DNA from: Tupaia tana
Lineage: Eukaryota; Chordata; Mammalia; Scandentia; Tupaiidae
Length of the DNA stretch: 64,000 nt
Assembly: GCA_026018925.1 (NCBI GenBank)
Contig: JAKSZU010000029.1
Location: 13,250,278-13,314,277 of the forward strand
Direction: 5' to 3'
Part shown: positions 44,216 to 53,279 of the stretch, piece by piece
Layout: each line of letters begins with the position of its first letter
How positions within the stretch are numbered: position 1 is the stretch's first letter
Position numbers and translations under genes: made by a program
Notes under the pieces: model-generated
Database searches by the model: none
Told to the model about the DNA's origin: nothing
Seen by the model: the letters and a program-made list of their open reading frames with translations, nothing else

Positions 44216-44635
44216 CCAAACCTAGAGAGGCATTCGAAGATCCAGTCCCAGGAAATACAAAGGACCCCAAATAGAATCAATCCAAGAAGATCTTCTCCAA
44301 GACACATTATAGCCAGGTTGACCAAAACCGCAGACAAAGACAAGATACTAAGATTGGCAAGAGAGAAACATCAAGTTACCTACAAAGGACATCCCATCAG
44401 GCTAACAGCAGATCTCTCATCGGAAACAATGCGAGCGAGGAGAGAATGGGAAAATATATTCAAAGTGTTACGAGAGAAGCAATTTCAGCCAAGAATACTG
44501 TACCCGGCAAGATTATCTTTCAGGTGGGAAGAAAAGACAAGAACATTCTCAGATAAACAAAACCTGAAAGAATTTACCAGCACCAGACCAGATCTCCAAG
44601 AAGTTCTCAAGGGTGTGCTGTATCAAGAAAATTAA
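44216..44635 (+). pseudogene. L1-type ORF1 C-terminal half (truncated)
   Basis: 139 codons from PNLERHSKIQSQEI to the end KGVLYQEN, nearly identical to residues 195-333 of the ORF1 at 11673-12674. The open frame runs on into flanking DNA upstream (to 44150) by chance, so a start there is not meaningful. It holds the C-terminal nucleic-acid binding domain only; no coiled coil. Confidence 0.88.
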
Positions 44636-45644
44636 ACACAGACACACGGAAATAAGAGTCAAAAAACCATGAAAGTGGCCAACTTAATCAGAGGGACAAG
44701 TCTGGAGTTGAATATTATATCCCAGAATTTAATCAGGAAAATTGAACCAGAACAGAAGATAAAAAGTACAGGAGACTGATAGGTTCATGCACCTTCCATT
44801 TGAACAGAATCCTAACTTGTTTCCTGGCTTTAAGCAAAGTTCCTTGGCATTTCTTTGAGTTAAGTTAAAACTGGTTTTCTTAGTAGTAATGAGTGAACTC
44901 ACCATTGAAAGTAGTTAGATTATGTAGGAAATTGTGTGATCAATGCAACGTGGGTGGGAAGGGAATGAAGGACAATTCTAGACACCGGAGGTGGTGTGAG
45001 AGGAGGGTGGGAAGGGACAGAGGGTCAGAAAGAGGGGTGGAAGTAATTCTAGGAACTAGTAATGGAAAATTTTTTGTAATGTGCATGATTGTATCACTAT
45101 GCAGTGTGTACTGGATGGGAGATTGCATTTTGTATGCTGTGATGAAGCTTAGGGAAGGAATGTAAATGGAGTTACAAAAAAAAAGTTTCAGAAAAAAAAT
45201 ATATATATATTCAATGACTGCAGTAGGATATGTAGCCACAGCTAGGTGCTACTTTATAGGATGCGTAAAGTAAGACTTGTGTTCATGGAAATGTGGGTAT
45301 CACCTGTGTTTGCTATGAGGGTATTTGGATTGATTAGGGTCTTTGGCGTTACAATAAAATGTGAAGAGAAAACAGTATAGAAGACAAACATAGATACCAG
45401 AGACTGTGGGAGGAGAGTGGGAGATGGCAGAGGGTAAGAGATAGAGAATCTAGGATGGGGGGAAAAAAGCAAAACATACAGAAGACAAGAAATGGAAGAT
45501 CATTTGCTGACAATAACATGTTTGTTGATGTGCTTGATTGAGACAATATATAGTGTAATTTGGATGGAAAATCTCATTTTGTATGCTGTAATGATGTTCA
45601 GAGAATGAATGCAAATAAATAAATTAAAAAAAAAAAGAGAAAAA
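44216..45644 (+). mobile_element. HAL1-like element copy 2, 5'-truncated
   Basis: Starts inside ORF1 (CCAAACCTAGAGAGGCATTC), keeps the rest of ORF1 open to TAA at 44633-44635, then continues into the same dimeric 3' UTR as the 11202 element and an A-rich tail. It has a perfect 16-bp target duplication. ORF1 joins the 3' UTR at the same point as in copy 1, again without ORF2. Confidence 0.92.
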
Positions 45645-45660
45645 AAAAGTTAGTAATAGT
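45645..45660. repeat. Target duplication (right) of HAL1-like copy 2
   Basis: AAAAGTTAGTAATAGT. Confidence 0.92.
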
Positions 45661-45929
45661 AATGTTTGTGAAATAAATATATGCTATCTGCTGGTTCTGA
45701 TCTAGGTATATTTTATATGTTCAGAGGTTAGTTCATTTCCTCTAGATTTTTCAATTTGTTGACGTATAGTCACTCAAAACACCTATAATTATCTGTGTAT
45801 TTCTGTGCTGTCCATGATAATATCACATTTTTTATGCCTTATTTTTTGGGTGTTTTATTTTGCTTTTCTACTTAATAGTTTGTTGGGTTTATTTTTTCAA
45901 AACCCCAGCTTTTTTCTAAATTTTTTGTC

Positions 45930-46158
45930 AGTCTTTGCTATAGGGTGTGTGCTCCTTCTGGAAAGAGATGGGGTAGGGTGGAAAGTGAGAAATCACTCCT
46001 CCTGGGTGGTGACCATACCTCAGTCCCTTCTTTATTTTCCTCTTGGGATTTGGGGCATGCACACATGCACCCAGTGATGCCAGTTCCAGGTCTGAAATAG
46101 TAAGTCAGTCATGTAGGACTCAGCTGCCTTCACAATAATGCCACTGGCTGGCCCTCAG
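45930..46158 (-). repeat. SINE, minus
   Basis: GTCTTTGCTATAGGGTGTGTG, body CCCTTCTTTATTTTCCTCTT, head with CACTGGCTGGCCC. Confidence 0.8.
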
Positions 46159-46379
46159 TTGTTCTTTTAGTCTCTGTTTTATTTATGCCTGTTCTAATTT
46201 TTATCATTTTATATCTTCTATTAATACTTTTGGTATATCTTGTTTCCACTTTTTCAATTTGCTGGGATAAGTCATTACATTATTTATCAAGTTTTTTAAA
46301 CATGTGTGTGTGTCTGAGTGCTAATTGTTGTGGACTCGCCTCTTAGGAGTGCTTTTGATGTGTTTAAAAGCATCTGCAG

Positions 46380-46616
46380 GGAACCAGCAGTTAGAGTAAT
46401 GGCTATGTCACTGGACTCCCATGTAGGCGACCGCGGTTCGCGTCCCAGACCCGGTGGCTTAAAACTCACGCCGGGCGTGTGTGCGTGCGTGCCCAAGATC
46501 CCAAGAGGAGAATGGAGGAGAAGGGATTGCGGTGTGACCATCCCCCCTGGGGGGTGATTTCTCGCTTTCTGTCTCTATGTCTCTCTCTGTCTGTCTGGCA
46601 AGCACATGCGCCCTAT

Positions 46617-46652
<36 letters not shown>
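46380..46652 (+). repeat. SINE, plus, young
   Basis: GGAACCAGCAGTTAGAGTAA head, GCGGTTCGCGTCCC box B, full body, CCCTATAGC and about 33 A's. AAAAGCATCTGCAG flanks both ends (46366-46379 and 46650-46663). The long pure tail suggests recent insertion. Confidence 0.96.
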
Positions 46653-46654
<2 letters not shown>

Positions 46655-47229
46655 CATCTGCAGAGTTGTGATTAAATTATTACTTGCTTCAAGAAATTTT
46701 CATTTGTATTCTTAATTTATTCAGTAATTTTGAATCTACTCAGGGTATATTAGGTAATTTTCACGTATTTGTAAATTTTTGAAAGCACTTTCTGTGCAAG
46801 TTTAATCTCATCATACATAGTAAAAAATAAGTTGCTATATATAATTTTCATTTTCTTTTTAGTTTTAAAGACTTGTTTTGCTCTCTATTATGTGGTCAAT
46901 CTTCAGAAATATTCTATGTGTGGCTGAGAAAAATGTGTATTTTGATGTTTTTGGCAAAAATCTTCTGTAAATGTTGGTTAGTTTATTTGATTTATTGAAT
47001 CATTTATGTTCTGTCTTTTTTTTTCTTTTTTTTTGTCTAAATGATCTGTCTAGGTGTAACAGAACAGTGTTGAAGTCCACACAAATTAGCATGTCACAAT
47101 CAGTCTTTCTGTTCATATCTAGCAGTCTTTCTTTCTGATGTCGAATGCATAAAGTTTTATGATTTTTACATCTTCTTGGTGAATTAATCTTTTTAATACA
47201 CTATGGCCTCTGACTCTTTTTACACTTTT

Positions 47230-47400
47230 TTAAAAAATGGTTTTACAATAGGGTGCATGCATTCTTACCAGAAGGAGAAAGAAGAAAAGTGAAAAATCAA
47301 CCCAAAAAGGGATGGCTACACTACAATCCCTTCTCCTCCATTCTCCTCTCAGGATCATTTGATTGTGACATTTGGGACCCAGATGCCTTAAGTTACATGT
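47230..47400 (-). repeat. SINE, minus, head lost
   Basis: GGTTTTACAATAGGGTGCATG, body CAATCCCTTCTCCTCCATTC, fading after 47380. Confidence 0.65.
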
Positions 47401-47419
47401 ACAAGCTTGTGTATACTTG

Positions 47420-47450
<31 letters not shown>

Positions 47451-47484
47451 GATATATCTAAATTATTTAATTTTAGTTAAAATG

Positions 47485-47640
47485 TTTTTTTAACTGACTA
47501 TATGGCGCACACACACTCACTGAGCATTGGGGGATGGGTTCCAGAAAGGAAGCCACCAGGTCCTGTTCCAGAACTCAAACCATGGTAAGATATGTAATAT
47601 TCCAGCACCTTAACCTACCTGCCAGCTACCTGTCCTCATA
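47485..47640 (-). repeat. Short-form SINE, minus
   Basis: ACTATATGGCGCACACACAC, AAGCCACCAGGTCC, CTCAAACCATGGTAAGATAT, and a head with GCCAGCTACCTGTCC. Confidence 0.7.
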
Positions 47641-47763
47641 TTTTCTTTAATGTCTCTCTTTAATTTCAGTTGACTAGTACCTTACGTATATTGTTAGTTA
47701 CTGTAATAGACTATCTTTATCCTTCAGTGTTTCTCTCTTAACTGTGATACTGCCATTCACACT

Positions 47764-47765
<2 letters not shown>

Positions 47766-47823
<58 letters not shown>

Positions 47824-47885
47824 CACACACACACACACACACACACATATATGTGTGTGTGTGTGTGTTTGTATGTTGTTCTTTA

Positions 47886-47944
<59 letters not shown>

Positions 47945-47956
47945 TATATATATAAG
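47766..47956. repeat. (TA)n-(CA)n-(TG)n-(TA)n palindromic microsatellite
   Basis: TA run 47766-47820, CA run to about 47848, TG run to about 47868, then a 25-bp spacer and a second TA run 47893-47956. The halves are complementary, so a hairpin or cruciform is possible. Confidence 0.95.
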
Positions 47957-48099
47957 AACATCCTAAGTGTTCTTTTATTAAAGGCATTTAACATACATCA
48001 ATATTTTAAAATATATCCTCTGTGGATGGAGCACAGAATTTCTTTTGATAGAGCTGTGAATATTTTAAATATATTAGCACTAAGTCATTTTCTTTTCTT

Positions 48100-48275
48100 T
48101 TTTTTTTTTTTTTGGAGAACCCAGTATCTTGAGAATCACAGTAGGCACATGTACTTGTACAATCTAAATTCTGAAAGAAGGGAGAAATGGAGGAACATGA
48201 ATTGTGTCATGAACATTCTTCCATTGGGATGATTTTTCACTTTCCATCTGCATCCCCCAGAAACACATGAACCCT
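48100..48275 (+). repeat. SINE, plus, 5'-truncated
   Basis: Begins near the post-box B region (CCCAGTATCTTGAGAATCAC), then GTAGGCACATG and GAGGAACATGAATTGTGTCA, and ends near CACATGAACCCTTTATAA. Confidence 0.5.
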
Positions 48276-48349
48276 TTATAAATTATTTAACAAACTTTTT
48301 CTTGTTTTAAAAGGTCTGATTCTATTTCTGTATCAGTAAATACTATTTT

Positions 48350-48485
48350 TTTATATTTAATTTTATTTTAACTTCTTTTATACATTGAAGCACATATGTC
48401 ACTTAGCTTGTAAAGTGAATGTTCCAATAGGAATACATTTCTCACCGGTCCAGTTGAGGTTTTGTACTTTTTTCCCAATCTTGAA
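48350..48485 (-). mobile_element. L1 3' end fragment, minus
   Basis: Matches 20690-20770: ACATTGAAGC...TAGCTTGTAAAGTGAATGTTCC, ATTTCTCACCGGTCCAGTTGA. Confidence 0.7.
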
Positions 48486-48689
48486 TTCTCTTAAACCTAC
48501 CAGTTTTATAATGTTTAATGCTGTTTAGGAGTGAGATTTCATTCTGTGGTTAATGTGAGTGAACTCCTCTTTAACGAAATGCCCAAATCACCCCCTTTAT
48601 TGCACACCTGTTAAAGCTAAACCATTGTTACTCTTCAAGTAGCTTACCTGAATAGACTGGCAAAATTCCACACTGCTTTTTATTAACAG

Positions 48690-48776
48690 GTCAATGCATT
48701 GCCAAACCTGTAGTGATCTTCAAGTTGGAGCGAGGAGATCCATGGACATTAGAACTTCCCAGCTTGAGCTTCCCAG
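48690..48776 (+). CDS. KRAB-B box exon of a zinc-finger gene
   Basis: Acceptor TTTTTATTAACAG ends at 48689; donor GTTAGT begins at 48777. The 87-bp exon, entered and left in phase 1 as is usual for KRAB exons, reads AKPVVIFKLERGDPWTLE after a short start, the typical end of the KRAB A/B region. KRAB boxes recruit KAP1 (TRIM28) to silence targets, often retroelements. The finger exon lies 5 kb downstream on the same strand (53758). No KRAB-A exon is seen between 45700 and 48689; it may lie further left or be lost. A composite retroelement landed 34 bp after the donor. The exon itself is unbroken, but the locus looks dead because of the finger exon. Confidence 0.75.
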
Positions 48777-48810
48777 GTTAGTCAGTGCATAGTTTTCGGG
48801 TACTAGTGTA

Positions 48811-48824
48811 ATACATTTTCTTTT
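48811..48824. repeat. Target duplication (left) of composite element A
   Basis: ATACATTTTCTTTT, exact match to 52681-52694. Confidence 0.95.
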
Positions 48825-48839
48825 TTTTTTTTTTTTAAT

Positions 48840-49221
48840 TTTTATTTATTTATTTTTTTATTATCTATTTTTTTATTACGTTGAATTACATATAACTTTA
48901 CAGTGTATTACATTGCTTTTTCAAAAGGGAATGCCATGCATGTCAGTCAGTACAGAGACATTAATCTCCCCGCTTCAACATTCAATATCTTTCCTATGTT
49001 TCCCCCAATCATTATTATTTTTATTCTAATTATTTTTTATGATAAACATGATTTTTTTTTCCAATTATCAGATCATAAAGTTCCCAACAATAGGAAACGT
49101 AGACTGCACTCAGGGCTGGACCAAGGGTGGGTCTCGTGCAGCCCCGCAAATGTAGGTGAATCTCCATGGAACACAGTTTCAGGAACGCGGCTCATGAAAG
49201 CAGAGACGGCCATCAGCGGTT
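48840..49221 (-). other. 3' domain of composite element A
   Basis: A/T-rich part with TTACAGTGTATTACATTGCT and a block (49065-49215) aligning to 32035-32205 in copy B. It lacks the extra 260 bp that copy B has before its VNTR. The shared end is probably what the L1 machinery recognises, as an L1-like 3' end. Confidence 0.75.
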
Positions 49222-50700
49222 GCAGCACGCGGGGCAGATCCCAGCCACGGCCCACGGGGCAGAGCCCCGGCCACGGCACGCGGGACAAACCCCGGCCACG
49301 GCACGCGGGGCAGAGCCCCGGCCACGGCACGTGGGGGCAGAACCTGGCCACGGCACGCAGGGCAGAGCCCCGGCCACGGCACGTGGGACAGAGCCCCGGC
49401 CACGGCACGCGGGGCAGACCCCGGCCACGGCACGCGGGGCAGGGCGCCGGCCATGGCACGTGGGGCAGGCCCCGGCCACGGCACGCGGGGCAGAGCCCCG
49501 GTCAGACCGGACCTCCGGATAGGGCATGTGGAGCAGAGCCCTGGCCACGGCACGCGGGGCAGAATCCCGGCCACGGAACGTGGGGGCAGAGCCCCGGCCA
49601 CGGCACGCGGGGGGCAGAACCCGGCCACGGCACGTGGGGCAGAGTCCCGGCCACGGCACGTGGGGCAGAACCCGGCCACGGCACGCGGGGGCAGACCCCG
49701 GCCACGGCACGTGGGGGCAGACCCTGGCCATGGCACGTGGGGCAGACCCCGGCCACGGCACACGGGGCAGAGCCCCGGTCGGGCCGGACCTCCGGATAGG
49801 GCATGCGGAGCAGAGCCCCAGCCACAGCACGCGGGGCAGACCCTGGCCATGGCACGTGGGACAGGGCCCCGGCCACGACATGCGGGACAGGGCCCCGGCC
49901 ACGGCACGCGGGGCAGGCCCCGGCCACGGCACGCAGGGCAGGGCCCCAGCCACGGCACGCGGGGCAGACCCCGGCCACGGCACGCGGGGCAGACCCCGGC
50001 CACGGCACGCGGGGGCAGACCCCGGCCACGGCACGTGGGACAGGGCCCCGGCCACGGCACACGGGGCAGAACCCGGCCACGGCACGCGGGGGCAGACCCC
50101 GGCCATGGCACGCGGGGGCAGACCCCGGCCACGGCACGTGGGAACAGGGCCCCGGCCACGGCACGCGGGGCAGGCCCCGGCCACGGCACGTGGGGGCAGA
50201 CCCCGGCCATGGCACGCGGGGCAGAGCCCGGCCACGGCACACGGGGCAGAGCCCCGGTCGGGCCAGACCTCCGGATAGGGCATGCGGGGCAGACCCCGGC
50301 CACGGCACGCGGGGTCAGAGCCCCGGCCATGGCACACGGGGCAGAGCCCCGGCCACGGCACGCGGGACAGACCCCGGCCAAGGCACGCGGGGTCAGAGCC
50401 CCGGCCACCGCACGCGGGGCAGAGCCCCGGCCACGGCACACGGGACAGACCCCGGCCAAGGCACGTGGGGCAGACCCCGGCCATGGCACGCGGGGCAGAC
50501 CCCGGCCACGGCACACAGGACAGAGCCCCGGCCACGGCATGCGGGGTAGAGCCTGTCGGGCCAGACCTCCAGACAGGGCACGTGGAGCGGAGCCCCCGCG
50601 CCCTGACCCCGCACCCCAGCACGTGGATTGGAGCCCCCACGCCCGCCTCCCCACCCCCGCGCGCCGGCACGCGGAGCGGAGTCCCCGCCTGCCGCCCCTG
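49222..50700 (-). repeat. GC-rich VNTR of composite element A
   Basis: About 50 tandem units of 25-27 bp (plus: GGGGCAGACCCCGGCCACGG, then CACGC). A longer variant with ACCTCCGGATAGGGCATG recurs near 49505, 49787, 50267 and 50553, showing higher-order structure. The last 130 bp before ORF1 have longer, diverged units. Very CpG-rich. Open frames of up to about 490 codons exist on both strands but reflect composition. Confidence 0.95.
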
Positions 50701-50702
50701 GA

Positions 50703-51352
50703 CGTTTAATTGTATCTAGTACTTCTTGCATATTATTCTCAAAGTTTTGGGCCATTTTCTCAGTCTTTATGGTGGACCTTTCTAGGCCAGCCATTTTCTC
50801 TTCTACATTAGAGATTCCATTTTCTGAATGATCTAGTCTGCTTTTAATACTTTCAAGGGAGATTTTGACTTCTTGTATTATAGCCTTCATCTCTAACAGC
50901 TCCATCTGATTCTTTTGTAAAGTGTGAAACTCCTCTTTTAGATCTTGCATGAATTTCCTCACCTCCTAGAACTCTTCAACTCCTTTCTCCTTCCCCTTCA
51001 GCAGTTCCTTGTCTCTCTTCTCTTCGATCTCTGTTAGCTTTGCCATTATGAATGATCTGAATTGTTTATCAGACATTTCCATGAATTCCCTTGAACTGTG
51101 TGTGGATGAAGAGGAGCTATCCATTTCAATTGGAGGAGGGGCATTTTCCTGCTTCTCCATATTTCTTGTGGTCCTGCAGCAATTTCTAGTCATCTGGTGG
51201 ATGGTCGGTTTCTTCCCAAACTTTTGAAGTTTAATATGAGGGTTGGGAAGTGTGCAGAAAAGGAAGCAGAGAGAGGGAAACAATACCAACAACAACAAAA
51301 AAAAAAACAGACAAGAAACAGAGAAAAAGAAGAGAAAAGCTTTGGAATTCAT
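50703..51352 (-). pseudogene. L1/HAL ORF1 N-terminal half in composite element A
   Basis: Matches residues 1 to about 172 of the ORF1 at 11673-12674: TRNCCRTTRNM start, Ser-rich head, MSDKQFRSFIMAKLTE, coiled coil, ending DTIKRP where the VNTR begins (50701). A TAG (50965-50963) breaks the frame at the position of a Gln codon; the frame is otherwise kept, and after it runs on into VNTR codons without a stop to about 50393. RRM and C-terminal domains are absent. If translated, only a coiled-coil piece would result. Confidence 0.85.
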
Positions 51353-51354
51353 CT

Positions 51355-51603
51355 AAAAAAGAAAAATTAATATTAAAAAAATTTCAATAAAAATCAAAAA
51401 TTAGAAAACCGCACGGCGCGGGAAATGTCTAGATCTCAGGAGCCATGGAGCAGACTGTCTCTTGAAGAAGGGCTGTTCTGGGAGGAGCAGAGGGGATTAT
51501 TAACAAAACAAAGGCCTAGGAGGGAGGGGTCAAAGGGCCCTGTAAGAAGCCTCACCTTAAAAAATTCTAAAAAGCAAAAATTAAAAAAAAAAGACAGACA
51601 GAC

Positions 51604-51638
<35 letters not shown>

Positions 51639-51890
51639 GAGGTAGAGAGAGACAAAGATTGATTCAGAGACAGGAGATATGAAAGGGGTTTTCCTACCAC
51701 GTGGGTTTTGTATGCTGGAGGCCCAGTTAGGAGTGGGACATCTTCCTTTCTCCCAGCATGTCTAGCTCTCAGGAGCCATTGAGCAGACTGTCTCTTGAAG
51801 AAGGGCTGTTCATGTGGGTTTTGTATGCTGGAGGCCCAGTTAGGAGTGGGACATCTTCCTTTCTCCCAGCATGTCTAGATCTCAGCAATA
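51355..51890 (-). other. L1/HAL-type 5' UTR with 113-bp repeats in composite element A
   Basis: A unit with TGTCTAGCTCTCAGGAGCCA and GGGACATCTTCCTTTCTCCC (plus) occurs at 51757-51869, with partial copies at 51425-51482, 51695-51756 and 51870-51885. (GA)n at 51600-51637 lies between. GC block CCGCGCCGTGCGG (minus, 51408-51422) then CGGTTTTCTAATTTTTG matches the HAL1-like 5' UTR at 11278-11310. Confidence 0.75.
51408..51422 (-). promoter_or_regulatory. GC-rich block in composite 5' UTR
   Basis: Counterpart of 11278-11296 and 26125-26141. Confidence 0.4.
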
Positions 51891-51928
51891 AAATTATATT
51901 TATAAATCATATATTTACATATATTTAT

Positions 51929-51964
<36 letters not shown>

Positions 51965-52177
51965 TGTATATCCCCAACTTGCAGCCTAAAAGTATCTGAT
52001 AGCCCATATCAAGGGGGATACACTATCATGAACAAACTCATCATAAATATGTATATATATATACTTTTTTTTATTTTTAATGGTGTTCTGAGTCTACCTG
52101 GGAATTGTTTGATTGGTTGAATTTTTTTGGTTTTTGGGATTTTCTTTTAGATTTCTGTCATAGGGTGAAGATGCTCT
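51891..52177 (-). other. Joining segment with (AC)n and SINE-tail-like start
   Basis: On minus, directly after the CA13 exon 4 end, GAGCATCTTCACCCTATGAC, then AGAAATCTAAAAG resembles the SINE tail (GAGCGCACGTGCCCTATAGC, then AAAAACC). So CA13 may have been spliced or fused to a SINE. Unique DNA with an (AC)n at 51931-51963 follows. Confidence 0.5.
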
Positions 52178-52680
52178 CTGTAAAAATACTCCCAAGACAG
52201 CTAGTACATCTGGCTCATGAGCAGCCTCTACAAAGCTGGGGTATTTGTCTGAATTCCAATGGACAACATGGAGCTCTGCAGCATACCTCACTCCGTCCAC
52301 CATGTGCTCAGAGCCGTGATCATCAGCAGATCCCCAGTGCAGGTGAAACTGTCGCAACCTGTAGCTTCCAGACAGTGGACCCCCACGCAGAACTGATTTG
52401 TCCTCTGTGTCATCGAAGTCTACATTGAAGGAATGGCCACTATTGCTGATGATTTTAGCAGAACTTGGGTCATACTTGATACTAAGAGGTTGGAGGGAAG
52501 AGTCATATTTCACTTCTTTGGTTTTAATCTCGATTGGAGATTGCTGATCACCATCAGCAATAGGGAAAAATTCATTCCAACGACTAGGACCGTTGTGTTC
52601 ACCGTATCCCCAGCTGAGCCGCGACATGGTCCCTCCGGGTGCAAGGCTGTGCAGATGTGGCTTGGGCAGCTACCGGAGGC
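52178..52680 (-). pseudogene. CA13: CA13 exons 1-4, intronless, captured by composite element
   Basis: CA13 is a cytosolic carbonic anhydrase. On minus, 53 bp of 5' UTR (52680-52628), ATG at 52627, and 150 codons without introns to LAVLGVFLQ (52178), where the match ends at the expected exon 4/5 junction. The zinc ligands are kept: His95 and His97 (HLHWGS) and His120 (AELHVVH). Then 26 unrelated codons follow to a TAG. The last three exons (about 110 residues, including much of the core) are missing, so no working enzyme is expected. The frame is open, so the copy is young. Because the target duplication begins right at its 5' UTR, the CA13 part was the 5' end of the inserted RNA. Confidence 0.92.
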
Positions 52681-52694
52681 ATACATTTTCTTTT
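52681..52694. repeat. Target duplication (right) of composite element A
   Basis: ATACATTTTCTTTT; the composite's 5' end abuts it. Confidence 0.95.
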
Positions 52695-53278
52695 AATAAA
52701 TTTATATTTCATTGACAGGGGAAAAGAAAATGTTAGTACTGGTGAGGTTAGAAAAATGTAGAAATGTTTTTCTGAGATATAAGTATTAAAAAAACGAGTA
52801 TATATATTTTTAAAGGGTCCTATGGGATGGCATATTTAGGGTAATTAGTATGTATTTTTATTGGCTACAAGTTCTTCCTAAGTAACATTTCTGCTTAAGT
52901 GATAAGAGTTCTTTTTGACTTCTGAAAGTATATGATCTAGAAAACTGTTCACATTGGCAAAGAAACAGTACACAATACCCACTGTTACAAGAAAGAAAAG
53001 ATAAAAAGGACAGGGAAAACAAATGATGCATGGAAATCTTTCAATGTAAAATTATAGGAAGACAGATGGTAAATATTTTGAATATTGTTAAATGTATTAA
53101 AGGAAAGAGATGCACAAAGGAACAAAGTAAATCCATCTAGCTTTCAAAATATTAATGTAAATTGCTACAGTAACATATTAAGGACAAACAACTATATTTC
53201 TTTTTATAGATAAGTACCAATATTTGAAATATACATGAGCAATGTAAAATAAATTCTCAAATATAATTTTTGGAAAAA
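52695..53278. other. Intron DNA of the zinc-finger locus
   Basis: AT-rich, no repeat or coding signal recognised. Confidence 0.35.
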
Positions 53279-53279
53279 A

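Larger units (their letters stand above)
45720..47230 (-). mobile_element. Old L1 fragment, minus: ORF2 endonuclease and linker
   Basis: Antisense ORF2 5' half: TTTTTTCAAAACCCCAGCTTTT (45890-45915), then TATTATGTGGTCAATCTTC (46888) and AAATGATCTGTCTAGGTG (47038), the counterparts of 24150 and 24300 in the young L1. Interrupted by two SINEs (45930-46158, minus; 46380-46650, plus). Confidence 0.8.
48825..52680 (-). mobile_element. Composite VNTR retroelement, copy A (CA13-headed)
   Basis: One insertion of about 3.86 kb with a perfect 14-bp duplication and poly(A) (T-run from 48821). On minus, 5' to 3': CA13 5' UTR and exons 1-4 (52680-52178); a SINE-like segment and unique DNA with (AC)n (52177-51890); an L1/HAL-type 5' UTR with 113-bp repeats (51890-51355); ORF1 N-terminal half (51352-50703); GC-rich VNTR (50700-49222); 3' domain (49221-48840); A-tail. 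The target reads TT/AAAAGAAAATG on minus, an L1 endonuclease site. Copy B (31460-33210) shares VNTR type and 3' domain, so this is a family. It resembles the SVA/LAVA principle but is unrelated in sequence. Confidence 0.88.

Noticed and set aside
44150..44635. ORF1 protein starting at 44150
   Set aside because: The first 22 codons lie in flanking host DNA before the 16-bp target duplication ends; the open frame there is accidental.
49222..50700. CRISPR-like array of short repeats
   Set aside because: Tandem units without unique spacers, in mammalian DNA; it is a VNTR.
49179..50719. Very long open frames on both strands (up to about 490 codons) in the GC-rich VNTR, and similar ones at 32383-33367
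   Set aside because: They arise in all frames from a 25-37-bp GC-rich repeat lacking stop codons; no start context, domains or codon signal. Treated as repeat, not as genes.
52094..52627. A working carbonic anhydrase gene
   Set aside because: Intronless, lacks exons 5-7, has a foreign 26-codon end and lies inside a retroelement with target duplications.
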